DNA from: Chitinophaga pinensis
GTDB taxonomy: Bacteria; Bacteroidota; Bacteroidia; Chitinophagales; Chitinophagaceae
Assembly: GCA_945876095.1 (NCBI GenBank)
Contig: CAMCMP010000007.1
Span: forward strand, 62,001-126,000
Direction: 5' to 3'
DNA length: 64,000 nucleotides
Shown: in pieces, positions 10,285 through 19,148 of the stretch
Position numbering within the stretch: position 1 is the stretch's first letter
Layout of the letters: each line of letters opens with the position of its first letter
Position numbers and translations under genes: made by a program
The notes under the pieces: generated by a model
What the model was told of the DNA's origin: nothing
Database searches by the model: none
What the model saw: the letters and a program-made list of their open reading frames with translations, nothing else

Positions 10285-11619
10285 TTAAAAAGCATCTGTT
10301 AATGCAAAGGAAGGTTTGCGATACATCCAATCACCGCCAGTGAAATCAGGAAAATCAACTGTTTCATTTCCCAATGAAATAGACTGTTCACTCAACGGAG
10401 TTATAGCGCTCCAAGCAGCAGCATCATAAACATCCTGAGGAGTTGGCACCTGACGCTTGATGGATTCAATAAAGGCATGAATTACAAAGAAATCCATTCC
10501 ACCATGTCCTGCACCTTCGGCATCTTTTGTCCATCTTGCCCAAAGTGGATGATCATATTTTTTAAGCCACTCGGTAGCTGAATCCCATTGGTGTGGTTTG
10601 GCAGCCTTTCCTTCAATATAGATTCCATTATTTACATCCATCCATATTCCATTGGTACCCTGTACACGAAATCCTAAAGAATAAGGTCTAGGTAAATCAG
10701 TATCATGTTGTAATAAAACTGTTTCTCCATTAGCACAATTAATTTGTGTGGTAACTACATCCCCTAATTTAAATTCAACTTTAGCATTCGGATGTTTAAT
10801 GCCTCCTTTTTTAATAATTTGATTGTGCAATCCTCTTGCCTTAGAAGAAAATGAATTCAAACTAGTGAAACGATTTCCTCTATTGATATTAATATATGTA
10901 GCCAAAGGGCCTACACCATGGGTAGGATATAAGTCACCATTGCGATGAACAGAATGTTCTGTCCGCCACTTGGCCTCTGAGTATCCTTTTTCGCCAAATT
11001 CTACCCCATTGGTAAATTTTACTTCGCGTAAATCATGTTGATATCCTCCTTGTAGGTGAATAATTTCACCAAAAACATCTTGACGAATCATATTTAAAAT
11101 CGCCATCACATCACGACGATAACAAACATTTTCAAGCATCATAACTTGAGCATGATATTTTTCTGCCGCCTTAACTACATCCCAATGATCCTGCAAAGTA
11201 ATTCCCAATACCACTTCGGTTGCTACATATTTTACTCCGGCTTCAATGGAACCAATTACCATTGGTTTGTGCCATTCCCAAGGAGTGACTACAATGACCC
11301 CATCTAATTTTTCTTTTTCTAACAAATTTTTCCAAGCATAATTATCACCTGTATAAATTTGAGGCATCTTCTTTCCGCTCTTAGTAACTATTTTTTTGGC
11401 AGAATTTAGCATTTGCTCATCAACATCACAAATAGCCACTACTTCCACATCTTGCCTTCTTAAAGCAAGTTCTAGATGTCCCTGACCTCTTCCACCAACA
11501 CCAATAATAGCTATTTTAACTTTCTGATCTGCAGACATTGCGGATAAACTACTGCCCGGCCAAAGAGAGATGGAGGCTGCTGCAATACCACTATTTTTTA
11601 CAAAATTTTTTCTGTTCAT
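10285..11619 (-). CDS. GH109 alpha-N-acetylgalactosaminidase-like protein
   Basis: A 444-residue Gfo/Idh/MocA-fold protein closely resembling GH109, which cleaves alpha-GalNAc through a tightly bound NAD and a transient 3-keto step. A Tat-like leader carries Asn-Arg-Lys (NRKNF) in place of the twin arginines. The NAD loop GVGGRGQG is at 40-47. The YPTH tetrad at 231-234 keeps the Tyr-x-x-His spacing known from the Elizabethkingia enzyme. The C-terminal half contains family-like strings such as HGGMDFFVIHAFI. It is the second gene of the arm, 26 bases ahead of the NahK-like kinase. A plain sugar dehydrogenase is the alternative, but whole-length similarity favours GH109. Confidence 0.85.
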   Translation of the reverse strand: MNRKNFVKNSGIAAASISLWPGSSLSAMSADQKVKIAIIGVGGRGQGHLELALRRQDVEVVAICDVDEQMLNSAKKIVTKSGKKMPQIYTGDNYAWKNLLEKEKLDGVIVVTPWEWHKPMVIGSIEAGVKYVATEVVLGITLQDHWDVVKAAEKYHAQVMMLENVCYRRDVMAILNMIRQDVFGEIIHLQGGYQHDLREVKFTNGVEFGEKGYSEAKWRTEHSVHRNGDLYPTHGVGPLATYININRGNRFTSLNSFSSKARGLHNQIIKKGGIKHPNAKVEFKLGDVVTTQINCANGETVLLQHDTDLPRPYSLGFRVQGTNGIWMDVNNGIYIEGKAAKPHQWDSATEWLKKYDHPLWARWTKDAEGAGHGGMDFFVIHAFIESIKRQVPTPQDVYDAAAWSAITPLSEQSISLGNETVDFPDFTGGDWMYRKPSFALTDAF

Positions 11620-11890
11620 GATAAATATAAATTTTTAAGATTTCAGAAGATGACGAATTATTAATTAAATTTTAATAGTACAAATTACAATATTTAACAC
11701 TGAATTCAACATTCCATTGATTTTCCTATATTTTTAAATCTATTCCTAGAGTTGATACTTAGAAATCAGAATCATTAAAAATATATATACTAATTAAGTT
11801 GAATATGAATTCAAGGCAAAGCTTATACCACCTACTTATAATTCAGGAATTCTTATTCCATTGATCCTGCAACTATCTACCGAAAGTTTT

Positions 11891-12532
11891 TTATTGGAAA
11901 TAAATTTCACCAAAAAATTCTGGTAAATGAAAATTAGGTTCTGCTGATTGAATATTATTCCATGCTACAAAATGAGGAACCGGTAATTGATCGCCGCACT
12001 TATAAAAATTTGCACTTCCTTCTTTACCCGAAAGAGATGAAAAAGAATGATGATTAAATACACTTAAAGGAATGGCTACGGATAACTCCCAACAAACGGC
12101 ATCCTTCTTTTTAACCTTACTAATAAAACTTTCCGTTTGAATAGTACTTACTATTTCTGTGGTTAATAAATCTCTTTCTGATCTAGATTTACCAAATCCA
12201 ACTAAAGGGGTTCCAATACAATTAAATTCAAAATTATAATAGCCTTTATCATCATTAAAATGAATAAAAAACTCTACACAACTATCTTCCCAAACAGAAG
12301 AATTAATTTGACTATTGACAGCTCGTATAGAATTTTCTGTTACAAAATATTTTAAAAAAATGTAATCGTCACTATGTGCAATCGCAACTCTTACATCAGG
12401 CTTGTAAGGGAAATCTATCCATGGTGTGTAAACAATTTCTTGAGATTCGTATCCATTAAGCAAAGAAGATAAGCCAATTAAGGAATCATCATATGCTGAT
12501 TTATTGATATTTGAAACTAACATCCTTTTCAT
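11891..12532 (-). CDS. CBM9-like carbohydrate-binding protein
   Basis: A 213-residue protein resembling the family 9-like carbohydrate-binding domain, a DOMON-type beta sandwich. Conserved-looking patches are LKYFVTENSIRA near 75-86, WEDSCVEFFI near 97-106 and YYNFEFNCIG near 114-123. Unlike its exported neighbours it has no signal peptide, and an in-frame stop about 27 bases upstream of the ATG rules out a longer signal-bearing start. It is the first gene on the minus-strand side of the divergent region at 12533-12741 and is separated from GH109 by 271 bases with no gene visible. It probably binds sugar, either in the cytoplasm or after non-classical export; the role is unknown. Confidence 0.7.
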   Translation of the reverse strand: MKRMLVSNINKSAYDDSLIGLSSLLNGYESQEIVYTPWIDFPYKPDVRVAIAHSDDYIFLKYFVTENSIRAVNSQINSSVWEDSCVEFFIHFNDDKGYYNFEFNCIGTPLVGFGKSRSERDLLTTEIVSTIQTESFISKVKKKDAVCWELSVAIPLSVFNHHSFSSLSGKEGSANFYKCGDQLPVPHFVAWNNIQSAEPNFHLPEFFGEIYFQ

Positions 12533-12741
12533 TAAAGAAGGGAATTTTAAAATGAATCACTCGAAAAACATAAAGACTGAAATACTTCACTCACAGCCAT
12601 TTTCCGATCCGAAGTTACAGTTAAATCGATATTGACTTCTAAAAGTTAGACTAACACATCACTTAAATTACCCACAGATAACTGACAGTTCTAATATGAT
12701 AATAGATAATCTCGTATATTTATTTTTAAATCTATAGTAAA
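12533..12741. promoter_or_regulatory. Divergent intergenic region with two short palindromes
   Basis: This 209-base region separates the minus-strand glycan arm from the plus-strand transporter arm, so it must hold both promoters unless transcription enters from outside. Two odd palindromes with five-base arms around a central A are visible: GTTAGACTAAC (12645-12655) and AACTGACAGTT (12680-12690). Their centres are 35 bases apart. They could be operator half-sites, but the arms are short. A TATATTTA at 12715-12722 resembles the Bacteroidota -7 element TAnnTTTG without its final G. Confidence 0.3.
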
Positions 12742-14016
12742 ATGCAAAAAACTAGCGAAAACAGAAATGCCATTGTTATCATCGGAATTTTATTCTTCGT
12801 TTTCGGGTTTGTAACCTGGCTCAATGGAACCTTGATTCCTTTTCTGAAATTAGCTTGTCAACTTGAAAATGACATACAGGCTTTTTTTGTGACATCCGCC
12901 TTTTACATGGCTTATTTCTTTTTAGCCTTACCTTCTTCAATGATTATTTCCAAGACAGGATATAAAAATGGAATGGCTTGGGGTTTATTAATTATGGCTT
13001 TGGGCTCACTTATTTTTATACCAGCAGCCAATTCAAGAAATTTTGGATTATTTCTAACTGGTTTATTTGTTCAAGGTACAGGACTTGCATTATTGCAAAC
13101 TGCTAGCAACCCATACATCAGTATCATAGGTCCAATTGAAAGTGCGGCAAAAAGAATTAGCATCATGGGAATCTGCAATAAAGTTGCTGGTATGCTGAGT
13201 CCCTTGATATTAGGCGCATTGGTTCTTAAAAATGCTGGTAAAATTGAAGAAGAAATTGTTAAAGCTACTGATCCTGCAATAAAAGAAAAACTTCTTAATG
13301 AACTTGCCTCCAGAGTAATCACTCCTTACATCATAATAGCCATTGCTTTAGTTTTATTAGCAATTATGATTAAACGATCATCATTACCAGAAATAGACCC
13401 CAATTTAGAAGATAGTACTGATAAAACCCAAGTTGCTAAAACCAATATATTCCAGTTTCCACATTTGGTATTGGGTGTGTTATGTCTATTTTTATACGTA
13501 GGAGTAGAAGTAATGGCAGGTGATGCTATTGGCGTATATGGAAGACAGTTAGGTATGCCATTAGATGAAACAAAATATTTTACCACTTTTACTCTTTTAT
13601 CAATGCTAGTAGGATATATCATTGGGATTTTTACGATTCCAAAATATTTATCTCAACAAAATGCATTAGCGATCTCTGCAGTACTAGGTATCATTTTTAG
13701 TATCGGTGTATTTGTAACCCAAGGATATGTAGCTATCAGTTTTATTGCATTACTTGGACTAGCCAATGCTTTGATGTGGCCAGCTCTTTTTCCACTCGCT
13801 ATCAGCGGATTGGGTAGATTTACCAAAACAGGGGCTGCTTTACTTATAATGGGAATTGCAGGTGGTGCAGTAGTACCGTTGTTATATACAACATTAAAGG
13901 ATAAAGGAATTACAACCAACGAAGTTGCTTTTCTTATTTGCATGCTTCCTGCCTATGTGTACATACTTTTTTATGCATTAAAGGGATATGCAATTGGAAA
14001 GAAAGCCTCTAGTTAA
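12742..14016 (+). CDS. FHS-family sugar MFS transporter (FucP/NagP-like)
   Basis: A 424-residue inner-membrane sugar:proton symporter of the FucP/GluP group with about twelve membrane helices. The first helix has the typical FGFVTWLNGTLIPFLK string (residues 22-37), and QTASNPYISIIG near 120-131 matches the conserved loop of the family. Members import fucose, glucose, galactose or GlcNAc (NagP). It is divergently transcribed from the amino-sugar arm that encodes GH20, GH109 and the NahK-like kinase. Import of a monosaccharide released by those enzymes is therefore the best guess, but L-fucose from the GH29 and GH95 enzymes is also possible. It is the only sugar importer recognisable in the window. 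Confidence 0.9.
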   Translation: MQKTSENRNAIVIIGILFFVFGFVTWLNGTLIPFLKLACQLENDIQAFFVTSAFYMAYFFLALPSSMIISKTGYKNGMAWGLLIMALGSLIFIPAANSRNFGLFLTGLFVQGTGLALLQTASNPYISIIGPIESAAKRISIMGICNKVAGMLSPLILGALVLKNAGKIEEEIVKATDPAIKEKLLNELASRVITPYIIIAIALVLLAIMIKRSSLPEIDPNLEDSTDKTQVAKTNIFQFPHLVLGVLCLFLYVGVEVMAGDAIGVYGRQLGMPLDETKYFTTFTLLSMLVGYIIGIFTIPKYLSQQNALAISAVLGIIFSIGVFVTQGYVAISFIALLGLANALMWPALFPLAISGLGRFTKTGAALLIMGIAGGAVVPLLYTTLKDKGITTNEVAFLICMLPAYVYILFYALKGYAIGKKASS

Positions 14017-14026
14017 ATAATCGATG

Positions 14027-14060
14027 TAAGCCTTACCAAAACTTAAATTGGATAGGCTTA
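14027..14060 (+). terminator. Possible weak terminator after the MFS gene
   Basis: TAAGCCT (14027-14033) pairs with AGGCTTA (14054-14060), and CC (14036-14037) with GG (14050-14051), across a 12-base loop. A T6 run follows about 15 bases later. The stem has an internal 2x2 mismatch, so it may only partly terminate before the next gene. Confidence 0.3.
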
Positions 14061-14131
14061 TCTCTCTAATTAAATTTTTTACTCTCAATACTAAATATCA
14101 TCTGAATTTAAAAAATAAAAACTCCTTTTCA

Positions 14132-16327
14132 ATGAATTATTTTTTCAACCGTTTTTATTTATCGATATTTTTTATTGCTGGTCATTTGCCAATATTGATG
14201 GCACAAAAAACAAAAACCATCCAATCAAATAATCAATTAATTTCCCAAACCGATTGGCTAATAAGTCCTATCAGTCAAAAAGCTGAAGTAATTGAAGAGG
14301 GTAATCAAATTACGCTTAACAATGGCTTGGTAAAAAGGGTATTTAGAACTTCAAAGAATTTAGTTTGTACAGATTATACTAACCTCACCAACGGTCAACA
14401 GTTACTGCGAGCGGTAAAGCCCGAAGCAAAAATTTTTTTAGACGGAAAACAATATAATATAGGTGGCTTACAAGGTCAGAAAGAAAACGCCTATCTACTC
14501 CCTGAGTGGTTAGATGATATGAAGGTTGGTAAAGAAGATTTTGTTTTAGTCAAACACTCAGTAACTGATATAAAACCATTTCTTCAATGGAAACCTACCA
14601 CTTGGAAGATGAATCAAGCTCCAGCTAAAGGAAAACAACTCACGCTTGAATTTGAATCCCCTTTGCTAAATTTTAAAGGATTAATTGTAAAAGTAAACTA
14701 TGAATTGTATGACGGAATTCCATTAATAGTAAAATGGATTTCTATTGAAAATAAAAGCGACAAAACTTTTAAACTGAACCGAGTTATCAATGAAGTACTT
14801 GCTTTAGTAGAAGAAGAAAGTGCGGTAGTAGGTACCCCAGAGGAAATGAAAAAACAGCATGGGATTTATGTAGAAACCAACTATGCATTTAATAATGCTA
14901 TGAGGTATGATATTAGTGATCAAACGACTCATTGGAAAACAGATTCCATTTATAGCTCTCAGGTAAATTACAATTATCAAACTCCCTGCTTACTAGAAGT
15001 ATATCCTGAAAAAGCACCTGGTATTGAATTACAGATAGGAGAAGTATTTAAATCAGTAAGAACGCATGAGCTTTTGATGGACAGTTATGATCGGCAAAGA
15101 AGAGGATTGATGATTAAAAAAATGTATCGAACGGTAGCTCCTTGGACTACACAGAATCCTATTTTTATGCATTTAGTCAGCAGAAATGATGATCAAGTTC
15201 TATCCGCAATTGATCAATGTGTAGCTACAGGATATGAAGCGGTAATTTTAAGTTTTGGTAGTCATTTGAATATGGAAGACAGTTCAAAGAGTAACATTAC
15301 CCGTTGGAAAGCGCTGACAAATTATGCTCACAGCAAACATATTTTATTGGGTGGATATTCATTATTCAGTAGCAGAAAAATAAGTAATGAAGACGATGTG
15401 GTGGATATAAAAACTGGAAAACCTGGAGGAGCTTTTTTTGGTAATGCTCCTTGCTTTGGGAGCAAATGGGGGTTAGCCTATCGTGATAAAATAAAATATT
15501 TTTTTGCACAAACAGGATTTGACATCTGGGAAAATGACGGCCCCTACCCTGGGGATGTTTGTGCATCTTCGACTCATCCTGGCCACAAAGGATTTGATGA
15601 TTCTCAATGGCGTCAGATGGAAATTCAAAAAGAATTATATCGTTGGCTAAATGAAAGAGGTGTTTATATTAATGCGCCCGATTGGTATTTTTTAGATGGC
15701 ACCCATAAAATCGGCATTGGTTATCGAGAAGTTAATTTTTCCTTATCAAGGAATCAGCAAAAAATATTAAATCGGCAGAATATTCATGATGGTACCATTG
15801 AAAAAACTGGTGCAATGAGTTGGGGATTTGTACCACTCACTAAATATCAAGGGGGCGATCAATCAGCAGTACTAGAGCCCTTGAGCGAGCATCTTAAAGA
15901 TTATGAACAACTGATGATACAGTACTATGGTGCTGGTGTGCAGGCATGTTACCGTGGCCCTAGATTGTATGACACTGAAGAGACTAGATTATTGGTAGAA
16001 AAGACAATTAACTGGTATAAAAAATATCGCAATATTCTCAATGCAGATATGATCCAATTACGTCGTGCAGATGGAAGAGACTGGGATGGATTTCTTCATG
16101 TAAGCCCTTCGCTCCAACAAAAAGGCTTACTGATGGTTTATAATCCATTAAAAGAAAAAATTACTAAGACAATTAATGTACCCCTTTATTATACTGGTCT
16201 TACTGATAAAGCGGTAGTTAAAATAAAAGATTCGAATCCTTTTATAGCTAAACTAAACAGGAAATATGAAATTGAACTTACTCTAACGATTGAGCCTGAA
16301 AATTACAATTGGGTTATTATTGAGTAA
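14132..16327 (+). CDS. Unassigned exported glycosidase-like protein
   Basis: A 731-residue exported protein when started at the ATG at 14132, which gives a signal peptide ending in LMAQ. The open frame extends to a TTG at 14048, but that adds a non-signal stretch. Residues about 30-260 look like a beta-sandwich with the phrase NYELYDGIPLIVKW, as in clan GH-D N-terminal domains. The middle resembles a TIM barrel with acidic motifs DIWEND (464-469) and DWYFLDGTHK (517-526). The C-terminus is a small beta domain. I do not recognise a CAZy family; an alpha-galactosidase-like fold is the closest impression. It follows the sugar transporter and precedes the first PSD1 gene by 39 bases. Confidence 0.6.
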   Translation: MNYFFNRFYLSIFFIAGHLPILMAQKTKTIQSNNQLISQTDWLISPISQKAEVIEEGNQITLNNGLVKRVFRTSKNLVCTDYTNLTNGQQLLRAVKPEAKIFLDGKQYNIGGLQGQKENAYLLPEWLDDMKVGKEDFVLVKHSVTDIKPFLQWKPTTWKMNQAPAKGKQLTLEFESPLLNFKGLIVKVNYELYDGIPLIVKWISIENKSDKTFKLNRVINEVLALVEEESAVVGTPEEMKKQHGIYVETNYAFNNAMRYDISDQTTHWKTDSIYSSQVNYNYQTPCLLEVYPEKAPGIELQIGEVFKSVRTHELLMDSYDRQRRGLMIKKMYRTVAPWTTQNPIFMHLVSRNDDQVLSAIDQCVATGYEAVILSFGSHLNMEDSSKSNITRWKALTNYAHSKHILLGGYSLFSSRKISNEDDVVDIKTGKPGGAFFGNAPCFGSKWGLAYRDKIKYFFAQTGFDIWENDGPYPGDVCASSTHPGHKGFDDSQWRQMEIQKELYRWLNERGVYINAPDWYFLDGTHKIGIGYREVNFSLSRNQQKILNRQNIHDGTIEKTGAMSWGFVPLTKYQGGDQSAVLEPLSEHLKDYEQLMIQYYGAGVQACYRGPRLYDTEETRLLVEKTINWYKKYRNILNADMIQLRRADGRDWDGFLHVSPSLQQKGLLMVYNPLKEKITKTINVPLYYTGLTDKAVVKIKDSNPFIAKLNRKYEIELTLTIEPENYNWVIIE

Positions 16328-16366
16328 GCCAATGAAAATAAGTATCTTTAAAAACACGATTTTGCT

Positions 16367-19084
16367 ATGAAGTTATTTATCTCAAAAAAAATGATTGGTG
16401 TTGTCAGCCTGCTCATTATTGCGGCTGTACTTACCCTATTGGCTCTACCAAATGATAAGGTAGATTTCAATACTCAAGTGAAGCCAATATTAAATAAAAA
16501 ATGTATCACCTGTCATGGTGGAGTGAAGCAAAAAGCTGGGTTTAGCTTACTATTTAGAGAAGAGGCTTTAGGAAAAACCGAATCGGGTAAGCCTGCTATT
16601 ATTCCCGGCCATCCTGAGCAAAGTGAGTTAATAAGAAGAATCACTGCAAAAGATCCCGATGAAAGAATGCCTTATAAACATGCCCCACTTGATGAAGAGG
16701 AAATAAATATTTTACAAAAGTGGATTAAACAAGGTGCTCAATGGGGTGAACACTGGGCATATATTCCAGTAAAAAATGAATCCGTACCGGACAATAGTAA
16801 TTCCTGGATAAAAAATAACATTGATCAATTTGTCTTTTCTAAATTAAAAGAAGAAAACCTTTCTCCATCAAAAGAGGCTGAAAAATCTACCCTTTTAAGA
16901 AGAGTAAGTATTGACCTTACTGGTTTACCCGCTTCTAACAATATCGCTAATAAATTTTTACAAGCTGATAATGAAAAGGCTTACGAAAATTTAGTGGATG
17001 ACTTATTGGCTTCTCCAACTTATGGAGAAAGATGGACCTCTCTTTGGCTTGATTTATCTCGCTACGCTGATACCAAAGGTTATGAAAAAGATGGCAATCG
17101 AAATATTTGGAAATACCGTGATTGGCTGATTCGTGCATTTAATGAAGATAAGCCTTACAATGATTTTTTAATGGAGCAACTTGCCGGAGACTTAATGCCC
17201 AACCCAGATGATGCAAAATATATTGCTACTTCTTTTCATAGAAATACCATGACCAATGATGAGGGCGGCACCGATAATGAAGAGTTTAGAACAGCGGCAG
17301 TATTGGACAGAGTGAATACTACTTGGAGTGCATTGATGGGTACCACTTTTAATTGTGTACAATGCCACAGCCATCCCTACGACCCTTTTAAACACGATGA
17401 ATATTACAAATTTTTAGCTTTTTTTAATAATAGTCGTGACGAAGATGCAGAGTCGGATTACCCTCTTCTAAGACAGTTTAAATCAGAAGATAGTACAAAA
17501 CTATTACAGGTAATGGATTGGGTAAAGAAAAATACCAATGAAAATGAAGCGAAAGAATATTATTTATTTTTAAAAACTTGGCAACCCACTATCAACTCTT
17601 TAAACTGTGATGAGATCAATAATGGAACGGTGGCAACGGTAGTTAACCTTCGTAACAATGGATCTTGCAGGTTGAAAAATGCGCCTTTGAATGATCAAAA
17701 GCAATTAACATTTAGATATCGATCAAGTTATAAAAATGTAAAATTGTCTATTCATGTTGATAGTATCAACGGGCCCAAATTAGTTTCATTACCCATATCA
17801 GATACAAAAGGTTGGAAAATTGGAATCGTACCAATTACTCCTTTTTCTGGAAGACATACATTGTATTTTAAAGCGACCTGTCCTACCTCTGCTGAAACAA
17901 ATGCAATAACACTTGAATGGTTTAAATTTTCTGATTATTTTCCAGGAAAAGGAAACCCTGGATATGAAATGGCCCAACAACAATTTGTAGAATTATTAAA
18001 CGCTTCTGCGGAAACTACCCCAGTGATGGTTGAAAATAGCGCTGATTTATTTAGACCCTCCAATGTTTTTATAAGAGGAAACAGAACGGTAATGGGTAAA
18101 GAAGTTACCCCTGATGTACCACACATTATGAATCCCATGCCCGCCAATGCTCCTAAAAATAGACTTGGAATGGCTATGTGGCTAACCGATAAAAAAAATC
18201 CGTTAGTAGCAAGAACAATGGTCAATAGATTATGGGAACAATTATTTGGATTTGGTATTGCAGAAACGCTAGAAGATTTAGGAACACAGGGGATTTCTCC
18301 TACTCATAAAGATTTACTAGATCACCTAGCTTGGGCATTTGTGAATGATCACCATTGGAGTATCAAAAAAATATTAAAGGAAATAGTTCTTTCCGCTACC
18401 TATCGTCAAGACTCCAAGGTTACTAAAGAATTATTACAAAAGGATCCCTATAATAAATTGTATGCCAGAGGGCCAAGGGTAAGATTATCAGCAGAACAAA
18501 TCCGGGATCAAGCGTTAAGTGTAAGTAATGTATTAAGTGATAAAATGTATGGAAAGAGCGTAATGCCTTTTCAACCAGAAGGTGTATGGAAATCACCCTA
18601 TTCATCTAACACATGGAAACTAAGTGAAGGAGATGATCAATATAGAAGAGGTATTTATACTTTTTGGAAAAGATCAGCACCCTATCCATCTATGGCAACC
18701 TTCGATGGGGGTACCAGAGAAGTTTGTATTACTAGAAGAATCAGGACCAATACCCCTTTGCAAGCATTGACTATTTTGAATGATTCATCCTACTTAGTAA
18801 TGGCAAGATACTTTGCACATCGCATGAATGAATGGAAAGAAAAAGAGGTAAGTAAAAAAATTGCTAAAGGATACCAAGCAATGATGTATAAATCTATTTC
18901 TGAAAACAGATTAAAAGCATTGATGGATTTATACACTACTTCGTTTGCTAAATTTAAAAAAGATCCTTTAGCTACTAATGAATTATTGGGGCCCTCTGAA
19001 AAAGAGTCGAATGCCGAAACCGCTTCATTAGTGATGGTAGCAAGTGCCCTATTTAACATGGATGAATGGTTAAATAAAAATTAA
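16367..19084 (+). CDS. PSD1/planctomycete-cytochrome protein, copy 1
   Basis: A 905-residue extracytoplasmic protein with an N-terminal membrane anchor (about 8-27). A PSCyt1-type c-type cytochrome domain has heme motif C46-I-T-C-H50 and the candidate axial Met101 (ERMPY). A DUF1549 domain (about 145-360) follows and carries a second C-x-x-C-H at 330-334 (CVQCH). A jelly-roll insert near 420-520 resembles a carbohydrate-binding module. DUF1553/PSD1 covers about 590-860. Such proteins are abundant in Planctomycetes, often next to DUF1501 genes, and their activity is not established. The DUF1501 gene follows after 64 bases. It is paralogous to the protein at 25495-28731. A heme-linked redox role at the envelope is inferred. 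Confidence 0.9.
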   Translation: MKLFISKKMIGVVSLLIIAAVLTLLALPNDKVDFNTQVKPILNKKCITCHGGVKQKAGFSLLFREEALGKTESGKPAIIPGHPEQSELIRRITAKDPDERMPYKHAPLDEEEINILQKWIKQGAQWGEHWAYIPVKNESVPDNSNSWIKNNIDQFVFSKLKEENLSPSKEAEKSTLLRRVSIDLTGLPASNNIANKFLQADNEKAYENLVDDLLASPTYGERWTSLWLDLSRYADTKGYEKDGNRNIWKYRDWLIRAFNEDKPYNDFLMEQLAGDLMPNPDDAKYIATSFHRNTMTNDEGGTDNEEFRTAAVLDRVNTTWSALMGTTFNCVQCHSHPYDPFKHDEYYKFLAFFNNSRDEDAESDYPLLRQFKSEDSTKLLQVMDWVKKNTNENEAKEYYLFLKTWQPTINSLNCDEINNGTVATVVNLRNNGSCRLKNAPLNDQKQLTFRYRSSYKNVKLSIHVDSINGPKLVSLPISDTKGWKIGIVPITPFSGRHTLYFKATCPTSAETNAITLEWFKFSDYFPGKGNPGYEMAQQQFVELLNASAETTPVMVENSADLFRPSNVFIRGNRTVMGKEVTPDVPHIMNPMPANAPKNRLGMAMWLTDKKNPLVARTMVNRLWEQLFGFGIAETLEDLGTQGISPTHKDLLDHLAWAFVNDHHWSIKKILKEIVLSATYRQDSKVTKELLQKDPYNKLYARGPRVRLSAEQIRDQALSVSNVLSDKMYGKSVMPFQPEGVWKSPYSSNTWKLSEGDDQYRRGIYTFWKRSAPYPSMATFDGGTREVCITRRIRTNTPLQALTILNDSSYLVMARYFAHRMNEWKEKEVSKKIAKGYQAMMYKSISENRLKALMDLYTTSFAKFKKDPLATNELLGPSEKESNAETASLVMVASALFNMDEWLNKN

Positions 19085-19148
19085 TTGTTTATATAAAAGG
19101 GTTTTAAATAAATAATAACATAAGGGTGGATATATAAATTTAAAAATT

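Noticed and set aside
14048..14131. TTG start giving a 759-residue form of the unassigned glycosidase-like protein
   Set aside because: The first 28 residues carry no signal features, while the ATG at 14132 starts a normal signal peptide ending in LMAQ.
17935..18225. Antisense open frames inside PSD1 and other genes (also 13071-13322, 13326-13622, 50811-51131)
   Set aside because: They lie wholly inside well-supported genes on the other strand and encode no recognisable domain.
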